Positions 31,328 to 39,524 of a DNA stretch of 39,524 bases are shown here, piece after piece. Numbering within the stretch: position 1 is the stretch's first letter; every line of letters begins with the position of its first letter. The notes under the pieces were generated by a model. That model did not search any database. It saw only the letters and a list, made by a program, of their open reading frames with translations, and had not been told where the DNA came from. Origin of the DNA: Candidatus Methylomirabilota bacterium (GTDB taxonomy: Bacteria > Methylomirabilota > Methylomirabilia > Rokubacteriales > CSP1-6); the NCBI GenBank assembly GCA_035764725.1, contig DASTYT010000040.1, positions 1 through 39,524 of the forward strand, written 5' to 3'. Made by a program: the position numbers and the translations under genes.

Positions 31328-33217
31328 ATGAGCCGGAATCTCCACCGGGGCGCCGAGGCGGCGCCCAATCCCGCGGCCAATCCTACGTTCAGCGACGTAC
31401 TGCTGTCGCGGCGGGAGCTATTGAAGACCGGCCTGGGTGGGGTCGCCTTCGCGGCCTCCGCCGGCTGCGCGATGTTCGGCTCGCGGCCCGATATCGGCTT
31501 CACGGCAGTGCCCGTGTCGTCGGACGACCTCCTCCGGGTGCCGCCCGAGTACGATGCTCAGGTTCTCTACTCCTGGGGTGATCCTGTCGGGGTGCCGGGG
31601 GCGATGCCCCCGTTCAAGCCGGACGCGTCGAACACCGCCGCTGAGCAGGCGGTGCAGGCGGGCATGCACCACGACGGCATGCACTTCTTCCCCCTCCCCG
31701 CGGGCTCGCGCGACTCCACCCATGGCCTGCTCGTGATGAACCACGAGTACCTCGACGAGGGCCTGCTCTTCCCGGACGGGCAGAAGACCTGGAGCGTCGA
31801 GAAGGTCCTCAAGGCTCAGCACGCGGTGGGGGTGTCGGTGATCGAAGTGCGCCTGGAGGGTGGGAAGTGGACAGTAGTCCGGCCGTCGCGCTATGCGCGC
31901 CGCGTCACCGCTCGAAGCGACTGTGCGCTCGCCGGCCCCGCCGCGACCCATCCACTGATGCGCACCGCCGCCGATCCGGTGGGCCGCCTCGTGCGCGGGA
32001 CGCACAGCTGCTGCGCGCACGGGTGGACGCCCTGGGGCACCTACCTCACGTGCGAGGAGAACTGGCACCTCTACTTCGTCAATACGGGCGCGCTGACCGA
32101 CGACCAGCGCCGCTACCGCCTCTCCGCCAAGGGCCGCGGCGTTCGCTGGGAGGAGCACGACCAGCGCTTCGACGCCGGCCGCCATCCCAACGAGTTCCAC
32201 CGCTTCGGCTGGGTCGTCGAGATCGACCCCCACGACCCCCTCACGGTCCCGATCAAGCGCACCGCGCTGGGGCGCTTCGCCCACGAAGGCGCGGCCTCGT
32301 TCGTGGGGAAGGACCGGCGCTTTGCCTTCTACATGGGCGACGACGCGGCCTTCGAGTACGTATACAAGTTCGTGCCTGCAAAGCCGTGGGAGCCGGGCAA
32401 CCGTGAGGCGAACCGCAACCTCCTGGACGCGGGCACGCTCTACGTCGCGCGCTTCAATGCCGACGGGACGGGGGCGTGGCTCCCGCTCGTGCACGGCACG
32501 GGCCCGCTCACCGCGGCGAACGGCTTTCACGACCAGGGTGAGGTCGTCGTACGGACCCGCCAGGCCGCCGATGCCCTGGGCGCCACCAAGATGGACCGCA
32601 CGGAGTGGATCGTGCCGCACCCGGCGACGGGCGAGGTCTACTGCTCGTGCACCAACAACGCCGAGCGTGGCCGCGACGGCAACGAAGGCCCGAACCCGGC
32701 CAACCGCCGAGCGCCGAATCCCTACGGGCACCTCATCCGGTGGCGCGAGGACAAGGGCAGCCCCGCGGCGACCCGCTTCACGTGGGACGTGTTCGTGGAG
32801 GCCGGTCCCGAGGGCAGCGGGACGATCAAGGGCGATCCCTTTGCGTGTCCCGACGGCCTCTGGATCGACAGCATGGGCACGCTGTGGGTGGAGACCGATA
32901 TCTCGCCCACGTTGCTGCTGCGCGGCGCCTTCGCTCCGCTGGGCAACAACCAAATGCTGGTCGCCGATCCCTCGAAGGGAGTGTTCCGCCGCTTCCTCAC
33001 GGGCCCACGCGGGTGCGAGATCACCGGCTTCCACACCACTCCGGACAACCGCACCGCGTTCGTGAACATCCAGCATCCGGGCGAGGTGCCGGGCGATCGC
33101 TCCGATCCCGAGCGGCCGCGCGCCGTGTCCAACTGGCCGGACTTCGCCGCGGACGGGCGACCGCGGTCGGCGACGGTGGCAATCCGGCGGCGCGACGGAG
33201 GCGTGGTCGGAACCTGA
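31328..33217 (+). CDS. PhoX-family (DUF839) phosphatase, Tat-exported
   Basis: This 629-residue protein matches PhoX, an alkaline phosphatase family with iron and calcium at the active site. A twin-arginine signal LSRRELLKTGLGGVAFAASA lies at residues 26-46. The motif YLTCEENWHLYF holds Cys242, the probable iron-bridging ligand. Other family marks are FHRFGWVVEIDPHDP, LGRFAHEGAAS and ENWHLYFVNTG. PhoX releases phosphate from esters in the periplasm. The gene begins 19 bp after ttuA and may be co-transcribed by read-through, but it has no clear functional link to tRNA thiolation. It could instead belong to the wider DUF839 group without phosphatase activity. Confidence 0.87.
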   Translation: MSRNLHRGAEAAPNPAANPTFSDVLLSRRELLKTGLGGVAFAASAGCAMFGSRPDIGFTAVPVSSDDLLRVPPEYDAQVLYSWGDPVGVPGAMPPFKPDASNTAAEQAVQAGMHHDGMHFFPLPAGSRDSTHGLLVMNHEYLDEGLLFPDGQKTWSVEKVLKAQHAVGVSVIEVRLEGGKWTVVRPSRYARRVTARSDCALAGPAATHPLMRTAADPVGRLVRGTHSCCAHGWTPWGTYLTCEENWHLYFVNTGALTDDQRRYRLSAKGRGVRWEEHDQRFDAGRHPNEFHRFGWVVEIDPHDPLTVPIKRTALGRFAHEGAASFVGKDRRFAFYMGDDAAFEYVYKFVPAKPWEPGNREANRNLLDAGTLYVARFNADGTGAWLPLVHGTGPLTAANGFHDQGEVVVRTRQAADALGATKMDRTEWIVPHPATGEVYCSCTNNAERGRDGNEGPNPANRRAPNPYGHLIRWREDKGSPAATRFTWDVFVEAGPEGSGTIKGDPFACPDGLWIDSMGTLWVETDISPTLLLRGAFAPLGNNQMLVADPSKGVFRRFLTGPRGCEITGFHTTPDNRTAFVNIQHPGEVPGDRSDPERPRAVSNWPDFAADGRPRSATVAIRRRDGGVVGT

Positions 33218-33221
33218 CGAA

Positions 33222-33241
33222 GCCGGGCTGAGCGGCCCGGC
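33222..33241. terminator. Hairpin between convergent phoX-like and sensor genes
   Basis: GCCGGGC (33222-33228), a six-base loop and GCCCGGC (33235-33241) form a perfect 7-bp stem between the stops of two convergent genes, as expected of a two-way terminator. There is no T-run, so its strength is doubtful. Confidence 0.4.
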
Positions 33242-33250
33242 GGCCCCTTG

Positions 33251-35557
33251 CTATGCGCGGGCGGCGTGCTCGGCGAGGGTGCTCTGGATCGTCCGGTGTA
33301 GCTCGGCGGGCCCCACCGGCTTGAAGAGCACATGATGGATCCCCAGGTGCCGGCAGCGCTCCTGGTCCTCCTCGTGCAGCCCCCAGCCGGTGATGAACGC
33401 AACGGGAATGTCCCGGTCGTGCGCCCGGATGCGCTGCGCGACTTCCCAGCCCGTCATGCCCACCATCCCGATGTTCGTGAGCACCACGTCGAAGGCGCCG
33501 GGGCGGAACACGTCCATGGCGGCGGCGCCGCTGGAGACCGCGATCACGTCGTGTCCCGCCTCCTTTAGCATCTCGGTGAGGATGGCCAGGACCTGCGCAT
33601 CGTTGTCCACGACGAGGATGCGACCCCGCCGACTGCCGGGCGTGTCGGCGTCCAGCGCGGCCTCGGCCGACGACGCGACCGCCATCGGCAGCAGGATCGT
33701 AAACGTCGTGCCGCGGCCGAGGAGGCTGTCCACCCGCATCTCCCCGTTGTGGCGCTTCACGATCGAGTAGGACACGGAGAGGCCGAGACCCGTACCGGCT
33801 TCGCCCTTCGTGGTGAAGAAGGGATCGAACACGCGCTTGCGCACGGCCTCCGGCATGCCGGTGCCCGTGTCGGCCACGGTGAGGACCACGACGTCGCCCC
33901 GCTCCACGTGGGTGCGAATGGTGAGGATGCCGCCCGCCGGCATGGCGTCGATGGCGTTCAGGATGAGGTTGGTCACGACCTCGTTCAGCTCGGAGGGCCG
34001 CCCCATCACCGCGGGTATCGGCGGCAGCTTGAGCTCCATGCGCAGGGGCAGGCCGCCCTTGGCGGACCGCTCCTCCCAGCGGGGCTGAGTGATGGCCACC
34101 GCGTCGTTGACCACCGCGTTCAGATCGAGGGAGACGAAGGGCTCGTCGGGCCGCAGGCGTGCGAACTTCTGAATGCGCCGCACCGTCTCCGCGCCGCCGG
34201 TCGCGGCGGCCTCGATGACGTCGAGCCCGCGGCGGACCACGTCCACGTTCGCGGGGTTCTTCCCCATGAGCTGGGCGTAGCCGAGGATAGCCTGGAGCAG
34301 GTTGTTGAAATCGTGCGCGATGCCCCCGGCCATCTGCCCCAGCGCGGTTAGCTTTTCCGACTGGAGCATCTGCGCCTCGAGCTCACGCTGCGCGGTCGTG
34401 TCGTGCACGATCGCCAGCATGCCCTCGATCTGCCCCTCGCGCCCGGTGAGTGCGGAGAGCGTCACCGCCAGATTGAGCCCCGTCCCGTCCTCGCGCCGCG
34501 ACGACACCTCGAAGACGCGCACGGGCGACTCCGGTGAGAGGGCGGCGCGGGCGGCCACGTACTGATCGAGCGGGAGGAACTGGGTGATCGGGCGACCGAC
34601 CGCGGTGGCGGTGGGGATGCCGAAGATGCGCTCGGCCGCGGGATTCCAGCCCACCACGCGGTCGTCGCGATCCAGCGAGATGATGCCGTCGCCCGCGGAC
34701 TGGATGAGCTGCTCGAGGGAGCGCTTGGTATCGGCAACCTGGCCGTAGAGGCGCGAGTTGCGGATGGCGACGGCCAGGTAGTCGGACAGCATCTCCAGCA
34801 GCTCCCGCTCGCGCGGGTCGATGGGCCGCGCGCTCGCCTGGTTGGCGGTGGCGAGATAGCCGAGCGTGCTGCCGTCGTCCCGGATCGGGCACACCACCCC
34901 GTTCGTGCCGGTCAGGCTCTCGTCGGGCGCGGAGCCGAGGTGGATCCGCACGTCGTCGTAACCCAGGGCGGCGCGGAGCTGGTCCGTGATGGTCACGATG
35001 AGCTGGGTGAGGTCAAGCTGGCCCAGGAGGCCGCGCGAGATCTCTCGAAGGATCGAAAGCTGGGTGACCCGTAGCGACTGCTCGGCCTGCTCGCGCCGCG
35101 CCTCCTCCTCGAGGTCGCGCGTCTTGCCCGCGAGGGCGCGCATCTCGTCGACCAGCGAGGTGAGCTGGTTGCGCGTGCCGAGCTCGGTCTGCCGCCGCGC
35201 GAGGGCGCGGCGCACCGTCTCCTCGAGGTCCTGCCGGCTGAACGGCTTGATGAGGTACTCGAACGCGCCGTGGGTGAGTGCGTTCTTCACCGTCTCCAGC
35301 GAGGCATACGCCGTGATCATCACCACCTCGATGCTCTGGTCGATGGCCTTGATCCGGCGCAGCAGCTCGATGCCGTCCATCTGCGGCATCTTGATGTCCA
35401 TGAAGATCAGATCGGGATGGAACGTCCGGAGGGCCCGTAGCGCCGCCTCGCCGCTGTCCGCGGTGGCGATGTCGTGACGGGGCTTGAGGATCATGCGGAG
35501 GGACTCCCGCGGTCCCATCTCGTCGTCCACCACGAGGATCCGCGCGCGGTCGCTCAT
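33251..35557 (-). CDS. Hybrid sensor: REC-GAF-PAS-histidine kinase-pseudoreceiver
   Basis: The 768-residue soluble protein has, in order: a receiver (1-120) with Asp11/Asp12 and phospho-acceptor Asp54 in FMDIKMPQMDG; a helical linker; a GAF domain (about 165-275); a PAS domain (about 280-390); a HisKA with His415 in GGIAHDFNNLL; an ATPase domain with NLILNAIDAM, ADTGTGMP and GTGLGLSVSYSIV; and a second receiver (645-768). In that last receiver the phospho-acceptor is Asn695 (VVLTNIGMVGM), so it should not take phosphate. No DNA-binding or enzyme output is present. The start at 35557 overlaps the stop of the upstream gene (ATGA). Confidence 0.92.
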   Translation of the reverse strand: MSDRARILVVDDEMGPRESLRMILKPRHDIATADSGEAALRALRTFHPDLIFMDIKMPQMDGIELLRRIKAIDQSIEVVMITAYASLETVKNALTHGAFEYLIKPFSRQDLEETVRRALARRQTELGTRNQLTSLVDEMRALAGKTRDLEEEARREQAEQSLRVTQLSILREISRGLLGQLDLTQLIVTITDQLRAALGYDDVRIHLGSAPDESLTGTNGVVCPIRDDGSTLGYLATANQASARPIDPRERELLEMLSDYLAVAIRNSRLYGQVADTKRSLEQLIQSAGDGIISLDRDDRVVGWNPAAERIFGIPTATAVGRPITQFLPLDQYVAARAALSPESPVRVFEVSSRREDGTGLNLAVTLSALTGREGQIEGMLAIVHDTTAQRELEAQMLQSEKLTALGQMAGGIAHDFNNLLQAILGYAQLMGKNPANVDVVRRGLDVIEAAATGGAETVRRIQKFARLRPDEPFVSLDLNAVVNDAVAITQPRWEERSAKGGLPLRMELKLPPIPAVMGRPSELNEVVTNLILNAIDAMPAGGILTIRTHVERGDVVVLTVADTGTGMPEAVRKRVFDPFFTTKGEAGTGLGLSVSYSIVKRHNGEMRVDSLLGRGTTFTILLPMAVASSAEAALDADTPGSRRGRILVVDNDAQVLAILTEMLKEAGHDVIAVSSGAAAMDVFRPGAFDVVLTNIGMVGMTGWEVAQRIRAHDRDIPVAFITGWGLHEEDQERCRHLGIHHVLFKPVGPAELHRTIQSTLAEHAARA

Positions 35558-37602
35558 GCGGTGATCCCGGGCACCCCGGGCAGCAGCGCGGTGAACGTCA
35601 CCTCAGCCCGGCCCTGCCGCACCTCCAGCCGGCCTCCCTGCGCCTCGATGATGCGCTGGCTCACGCACGGCCCCACGTCGATCAGGTTTTCCTGGACCAC
35701 CTGGATGGGATCGAAGATTCGGTGGAGCTCGTCCGACCGGACGTCGGCGGTGCGCGACGCGACGGTGATCCGCACACGATCCTCCTTGTCGAGACGGGAT
35801 ACGGAGACGGAGAGCTTGGCGTCCTGACCGGGGGTCTTGCGGAGGAGGAACCACACCAGGTACGCCACAGCCTTTTTGAGCATGGAGCGGTCGCCGCGCA
35901 CGAGGAAGGTCCGACCCTCGTACGAGTAGGTCGCCGAGACGTGCTTCTGGGTAGTCTCGTCCACGAAGGCGAGGAGGCGCGCTTCCGCGCCCGCGGCGGG
36001 CACCGCCTGGGCGCCCAGCTCCTGCAGACACTCCTCTACCGCGAGGCGGGTGTCCACGACCTCGAGCTTGTAATCGCCCTCGTTTACGAGCGCGGCCAGC
36101 TTCTCGAACATCTGGACGAGGCGCCGCACGTCGCGGCCGACCACCGAGGCGAAGTGATTGCGGAAGCCGGCGTCATCGTAGCGCTCCTCGAGGAGCTCCA
36201 TGAACGTCCGGATGGAGACCAGCGGGTTCTTGATCTCGTCGGCGATCCGCGCCACGACGCGGGTGAGGAGCTCGAGCTGCTCGGCCTCGCGCCGCTCGCG
36301 GGCGGCCTGGCGCTGCTGGGTGAGGTCCTCGAACACCAGCACGGCGCCCAACGTCGCCGAGCCCTCGCCGGTCACGGGGTACGTAGACACCTCGAGGGGG
36401 AGCCCGCGCAGGGCGAGCTGTACCTCTTCGCGGTGGATCGCGCGCCCCCGGGTGAGGGTCTCGAAGAGAAGATCGCCGAGCGGTGAGGGGAGGACGCGCA
36501 GGTCCCGGTTGAGGGCGTCGCGCGCGGCGATTCCGAGGATCTCCTCGGCGCGGCGGTTGATGATCACCACCCGCTCGTCCGGGCCGATGGTGATGACGCC
36601 GTTCGACATGTGCGCGAGGATCCGCTCAGTGAACTGCTTCTGGTACTCGAGGAGATGGTGGACGCGGATGTCCCGAATCGCGGTGGCAAGGTGGCTTGCG
36701 AGGTTGTAGATGATCTCGGTCTCGCGCCGGCTGTACGCGCCGCCGGTCACCCGCTGCCCCAGCGTGAGGACCGCGACGAGCTCGCTGTGCGAGATCAGCG
36801 GCACCGCGATCACCGATTGCAGGACCGCCATCTCCTTGGCGATCTCGCGTGCGGTGGGGTCGGTGGCCCGGGCCTGGGCCTCTTCGATGTGGATCAGGCG
36901 CCCCTCGGCGGCCAGCCAAAGCGGGAGCCCGCCGTCGGCCGAGAGCACCACCGACTCCACCACGTGGGGCGGCAGGCCGCGCTGGGCGGCAATGCGGTAG
37001 TGTCGCGCGGTCTGATCGGCGGCGAGGATGGCGCTCCGCGTGGGCCGGGCGAGCTCGCCCACGGCGTCCAGGAAGAGATCCAGCACCCGCGAGATGTCGA
37101 AGCCGGCCGAGAGCGCCTTCGCGAACTCCCGGACCATGCGCGTCAGGACGTCGGAGGGGAGATCGAGGGCAGGCCCCGGATCGTTGGTCGCCACCGCCGT
37201 CTCGACCGGTCGGGGCACAGAGCGCAGCGCCGATACCTCCTGGACGAGGCGGAGCTTTTCTTCCGCCTGGCGCAGCACGCCCTGGAGATGGCTGGTGGTA
37301 AAGGGCTGAAGGAGCACGAAGTCCGCGTGATCGATGGCCGGTTCGTCCTCCGACTGAGTCCCCTGGGCAGGCAGTACGCACACCACCACCGCGGTGGGGC
37401 AGAGCTGGCGGGCGCGCTCAACGAAGGCGGGCACGTCGCGGGCCGGGGAGGCGTCCTTCACGATCAGGTCGACGGCGGTGAAGCGGAGCGTCCGGAGGCC
37501 TTCCTCGTCCGAGTTCGCGGTGAACACCGCCCGGCCGTCCAGCCCGCGGCGAAGACGGGTCCGCAATGTCTCGTCGGACGAGACCAGGAGAGCCGTTCTC
37601 AT
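35554..37602 (-). CDS. Degenerate receiver-GAF-PAS-histidine kinase-like protein (pseudokinase)
   Basis: The 682-residue protein has the outline of a sensor kinase but key residues are gone. The N-terminal receiver-like domain (1-115) starts LLVSSDETLRTRLR, with Ser where the acidic pair should be, and has LLQPF in place of the usual LxKPF. A GAF (about 165-320) and a PAS domain (about 330-430) follow. The H-box reads RIADEIKNPLVSI, with Asp455 in place of the phospho-histidine. The ATPase-like end (570-680) has AYLVWFLLRK for the N-box and lacks the DxGxG and GxGLGL motifs. It is probably a sensory or scaffold partner of the neighbouring kinases. ATG 37602 overlaps the upstream stop; a longer start at 37659 lacks support. 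Confidence 0.9.
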   Translation of the reverse strand: MRTALLVSSDETLRTRLRRGLDGRAVFTANSDEEGLRTLRFTAVDLIVKDASPARDVPAFVERARQLCPTAVVVCVLPAQGTQSEDEPAIDHADFVLLQPFTTSHLQGVLRQAEEKLRLVQEVSALRSVPRPVETAVATNDPGPALDLPSDVLTRMVREFAKALSAGFDISRVLDLFLDAVGELARPTRSAILAADQTARHYRIAAQRGLPPHVVESVVLSADGGLPLWLAAEGRLIHIEEAQARATDPTAREIAKEMAVLQSVIAVPLISHSELVAVLTLGQRVTGGAYSRRETEIIYNLASHLATAIRDIRVHHLLEYQKQFTERILAHMSNGVITIGPDERVVIINRRAEEILGIAARDALNRDLRVLPSPLGDLLFETLTRGRAIHREEVQLALRGLPLEVSTYPVTGEGSATLGAVLVFEDLTQQRQAARERREAEQLELLTRVVARIADEIKNPLVSIRTFMELLEERYDDAGFRNHFASVVGRDVRRLVQMFEKLAALVNEGDYKLEVVDTRLAVEECLQELGAQAVPAAGAEARLLAFVDETTQKHVSATYSYEGRTFLVRGDRSMLKKAVAYLVWFLLRKTPGQDAKLSVSVSRLDKEDRVRITVASRTADVRSDELHRIFDPIQVVQENLIDVGPCVSQRIIEAQGGRLEVRQGRAEVTFTALLPGVPGITA

Positions 37603-39524
37603 GTCCTGATGTTCGCCGGGCGCTCGCTCGGGGCAGGAAACTCGATCGTGAACGCGCAACCCGGTCTGCCGGCGTGGTTGCGGACGCGGAGGGTAGCTCG
37701 GTGGGCGTCGGCGATGCTGCTGCAGATGGCCAGACCCAACCCCGAGCCGCGGGCTTTCGAGGTTATGAATGGGTTGAAGATCCTATCGATGAGCTCCGGG
37801 GGGACTCCGGGTCCGGTGTCGGAAATCTCGATAAGGAGGTAGCTTCCACCCGCCTCACGCAGATCAGCCACCCTTACGGTGAGCTCGCCGCCCTCGCTCA
37901 TGGCTTCTAGAGAATTTAAGCATAAGTTGTGGATAAGTTGCTCGATTTGCGACGCATTGCCGGGAATAGTTGGTACTGAAGCGGGGCCCGCCCGCCGCAC
38001 ACTTATGCCGCGTGCCTCGAATTCCGGCCCGAGAAGCTCAAGAGCAGCCTGGATGGGGTCCATCACGTCGACGGGCACCATGGGTTGTGTGTGGGCGGAG
38101 GACAGGGTCCGGAACCTACCGAGCAGCCCGTCGATCCTCGAGATCTCCCGGTCAGCCACCCGGACCAGCCTCGACCGGAATTCGGCATCGTCGAACCGGC
38201 TCGGAACGAGCTGCGTGAAGGCCTTCAGGGAGACCAGGGGGTTCCTGATCTCATGCACCATGCCGGACGCAATCGCCTCCAGCGAGGCCAGTCGCTCGGC
38301 CCGCCGCTTCTCCTGCTCGAGCTCCTTGAGGCGGCTGAGGTCACTGAAGACCGCCACTGCCCCCAGGTGGGTGCCCTGCAGCCCGACCAGCGGGGAGGTG
38401 GAGCACATCAGGGGGATCAGCTGGCCCGCCGAGTTGGGCAGCGCGATCTCGATTTGCGAGCGGGACTCCCCATCCACCGCGGTGGACTCGAGCAGCCGGG
38501 CCAGGGGAACCGGCAGGTGGCCGACCGGCTGCCCCAGGAGTGCCCGGGCGGAGACCCCCGCCAGGCCCTCGGCAGCGCGATTGAAGAGCGTGATGCGGCC
38601 CCGCGCCCCCACCGCGACCACACCACTCTCGATCGTGGCGAGGATGCGCTGGATGTGCTCGTTCACGAGCAGCACTTGATGGTGAACCTGCGCGTTGCGC
38701 ACCGCGACCGCGGACTGGTTCGCGAGGGTGGCGAGCAGATCGGCATCGTCGCTGAAGAAGGGATCGCCGGACCGCTTGGCCCCGACCGCGAGGAAACCGA
38801 TCACGCGGTCGCTGTCGACCAGCGGCACCAGTACCTCGCTGCCCAGCCGTGCGAAGCCTGCCAGCATGACGGCGGGCTCAGGCCCTCCCGGCTGCCGCCC
38901 CACCTCGTCGAGGAAGAACAGGCGCCGTTCGCGCTCCAGCTCCGTGAGGAGGGGCAGCGTGGGCGCGATCGACTGCGGGAACTGGCCATGGCCCAGGAGG
39001 TGGGCGCGCTCGAACCGGCCCTCCTCCTCGTCGAGCAGGTAGATCGCCAGCCCCTCCGGCCGCAGCGTCGCGCCCACCGTGCGCGCGAAGTGACCGAGGA
39101 GGGTGGGCAGGTCGATGGTGGTGCTCAGCGCCCGGCTCGTCTCCCGGATTGTCCTCTGGTAGTCGTAGGGCTCGCGATAGAGGTAGCGATCGAACGCACG
39201 CTGGATCTGCCCCTTGAGCGGGGCGAACAAGACCGCCACGAGCAACGCGAGGAGGATCTCACGTATGGGCGCCTGGTGCTCATCGTGGAAGAACGTGTTC
39301 GAGACCACCAGCAGCATCAGCAGCGCGAGGCCGGCGATCAGGACCGCAGCGAGATACACCACCCCGCGGCGGACCTTCACGCGAATGTCCATCAATCGGT
39401 GGCGGATGATCGCATGGCCGATCATCACGATCATGACAAGGGAAAACAGAGGTCCGAACTTGCTAAAGCTAGATGTTCCAAACAGGAGAGGCATCAGAAG
39501 ATTGGTTAGCATCCCAAATGCGAT
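37599..39524 (-). CDS. Membrane sensor histidine kinase (5' end outside window)
   Basis: The frame is open to the window edge (a Met at 39512 is internal or an alternative start), so the N-terminus is probably missing. The visible part has at least three hydrophobic segments (LFSLVMIVMIGHAI, VVYLAAVLIAGLALLMLLVV, ILLALLVAVLFAPL), then a GAF domain, a PAS domain, a HisKA with an intact phospho-histidine in GMVHEIRNPLVS (His420 counted from 39512) and a full ATPase domain: IHNLCLNSLEAM, SDTGPGVP, GSGLGLAICSSI. It is thus the catalytically complete membrane kinase of the three-gene unit and the first transcribed. The membrane part resembles kinases with seven-helix N-terminal sensors; that is tentative. 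Confidence 0.92.
   Translation of the reverse strand: MAFGMLTNLLMPLLFGTSSFSKFGPLFSLVMIVMIGHAIIRHRLMDIRVKVRRGVVYLAAVLIAGLALLMLLVVSNTFFHDEHQAPIREILLALLVAVLFAPLKGQIQRAFDRYLYREPYDYQRTIRETSRALSTTIDLPTLLGHFARTVGATLRPEGLAIYLLDEEEGRFERAHLLGHGQFPQSIAPTLPLLTELERERRLFFLDEVGRQPGGPEPAVMLAGFARLGSEVLVPLVDSDRVIGFLAVGAKRSGDPFFSDDADLLATLANQSAVAVRNAQVHHQVLLVNEHIQRILATIESGVVAVGARGRITLFNRAAEGLAGVSARALLGQPVGHLPVPLARLLESTAVDGESRSQIEIALPNSAGQLIPLMCSTSPLVGLQGTHLGAVAVFSDLSRLKELEQEKRRAERLASLEAIASGMVHEIRNPLVSLKAFTQLVPSRFDDAEFRSRLVRVADREISRIDGLLGRFRTLSSAHTQPMVPVDVMDPIQAALELLGPEFEARGISVRRAGPASVPTIPGNASQIEQLIHNLCLNSLEAMSEGGELTVRVADLREAGGSYLLIEISDTGPGVPPELIDRIFNPFITSKARGSGLGLAICSSIADAHRATLRVRNHAGRPGCAFTIEFPAPSERPANIRT

Noticed and set aside
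36200..36300. Calling the middle signalling gene an active histidine kinase.
   Set aside because: The phospho-accepting His is Asp455 and the ATP-binding boxes are not recognisable, so only the fold outline is supported.
1..39524. tRNA, rRNA, CRISPR arrays, transposases, phage genes or integration sites.
   Set aside because: No cloverleaf-like segment, spaced direct repeats, transposase motifs or flanking terminal repeats were noticed by eye; a covariance-model scan was not possible.

Overview
The window is GC-rich, gene-dense bacterial chromosome with about 30 supportable protein genes. Many neighbouring genes are joined by ATGA or GTGA stop/start overlaps. No RNA genes, insertion sequences, phage genes or CRISPR arrays were seen. 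No stretch above about 300 bases lacks a gene; the largest gap is the roughly 200-base divergent region at 18259-18461. The gene content (IorA/IorB with a DUF6537-type tail, an ABC_sub_bind periplasmic protein, CoxG, HiPIP, and an hcr/box aromatic cluster) fits an uncultivated soil or groundwater lineage such as Candidatus Rokubacteria/Methylomirabilota. That placement is inference from gene style only; no marker gene fixes the taxonomy.

Layout. (1) 1-5773, plus strand: coaD, a class I aminotransferase, a CoxG-like SRPBCC protein, a secreted unknown, then SDR - acetamidase/formamidase - ABC substrate-binding protein. (2) 5789-7832, minus: an FSR-type MFS exporter and an alpha/beta hydrolase. 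(3) 7876-12729, plus: iorA-iorB-enoyl-CoA hydratase, then a small coiled-coil protein built on six exact-length 33-bp repeats. (4) 12746-15773, minus: a two-subunit CoA-transferase translationally coupled to an MFS transporter. (5) 15860-17181, plus: an RpoD-family sigma factor overlapping a Tat-exported HiPIP. (6) 17192-18258, minus: a SYLF/YSC84 protein and a small secreted helical protein.

(7) 18384-28086, plus, is the centrepiece: a sigma70-like promoter followed by hcrC-hcrA-hcrB (4-hydroxybenzoyl-CoA reductase), an XRE-cupin regulator, boxC, boxB, a Rid-family protein and an aryl-CoA ligase. Read together, the ligase makes (4-hydroxy)benzoyl-CoA, HcrCAB removes the para-hydroxyl to give benzoyl-CoA, BoxB epoxidises it with O2, and BoxC opens the ring. 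This joins an enzyme best known from anaerobes to an oxygen-dependent ring-opening route in one apparent operon. BoxA and the downstream semialdehyde dehydrogenase are not in the window.

(8) 28180-29549: an ECF sigma factor with its RskA-type anti-sigma factor. (9) 29568-33217: a NUDIX hydrolase, a ttuB-ttuA-like tRNA thiolation pair in which the sulfur carrier ends Gly-Gly-Arg-Ala rather than Gly-Gly, and a PhoX-family phosphatase. (10) 33251-39524, minus: three overlapping signalling genes. They are a membrane histidine kinase (running off the window), a protein shaped like a kinase whose receiver, phospho-histidine and ATP-binding motifs are all degenerate, and a REC-GAF-PAS-kinase-REC hybrid whose last receiver has Asn at the phosphorylation site. 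None carries a recognisable DNA-binding output. The most promising less-described systems are the hcr-box operon, this partly dead signalling cassette and the extended TtuB.
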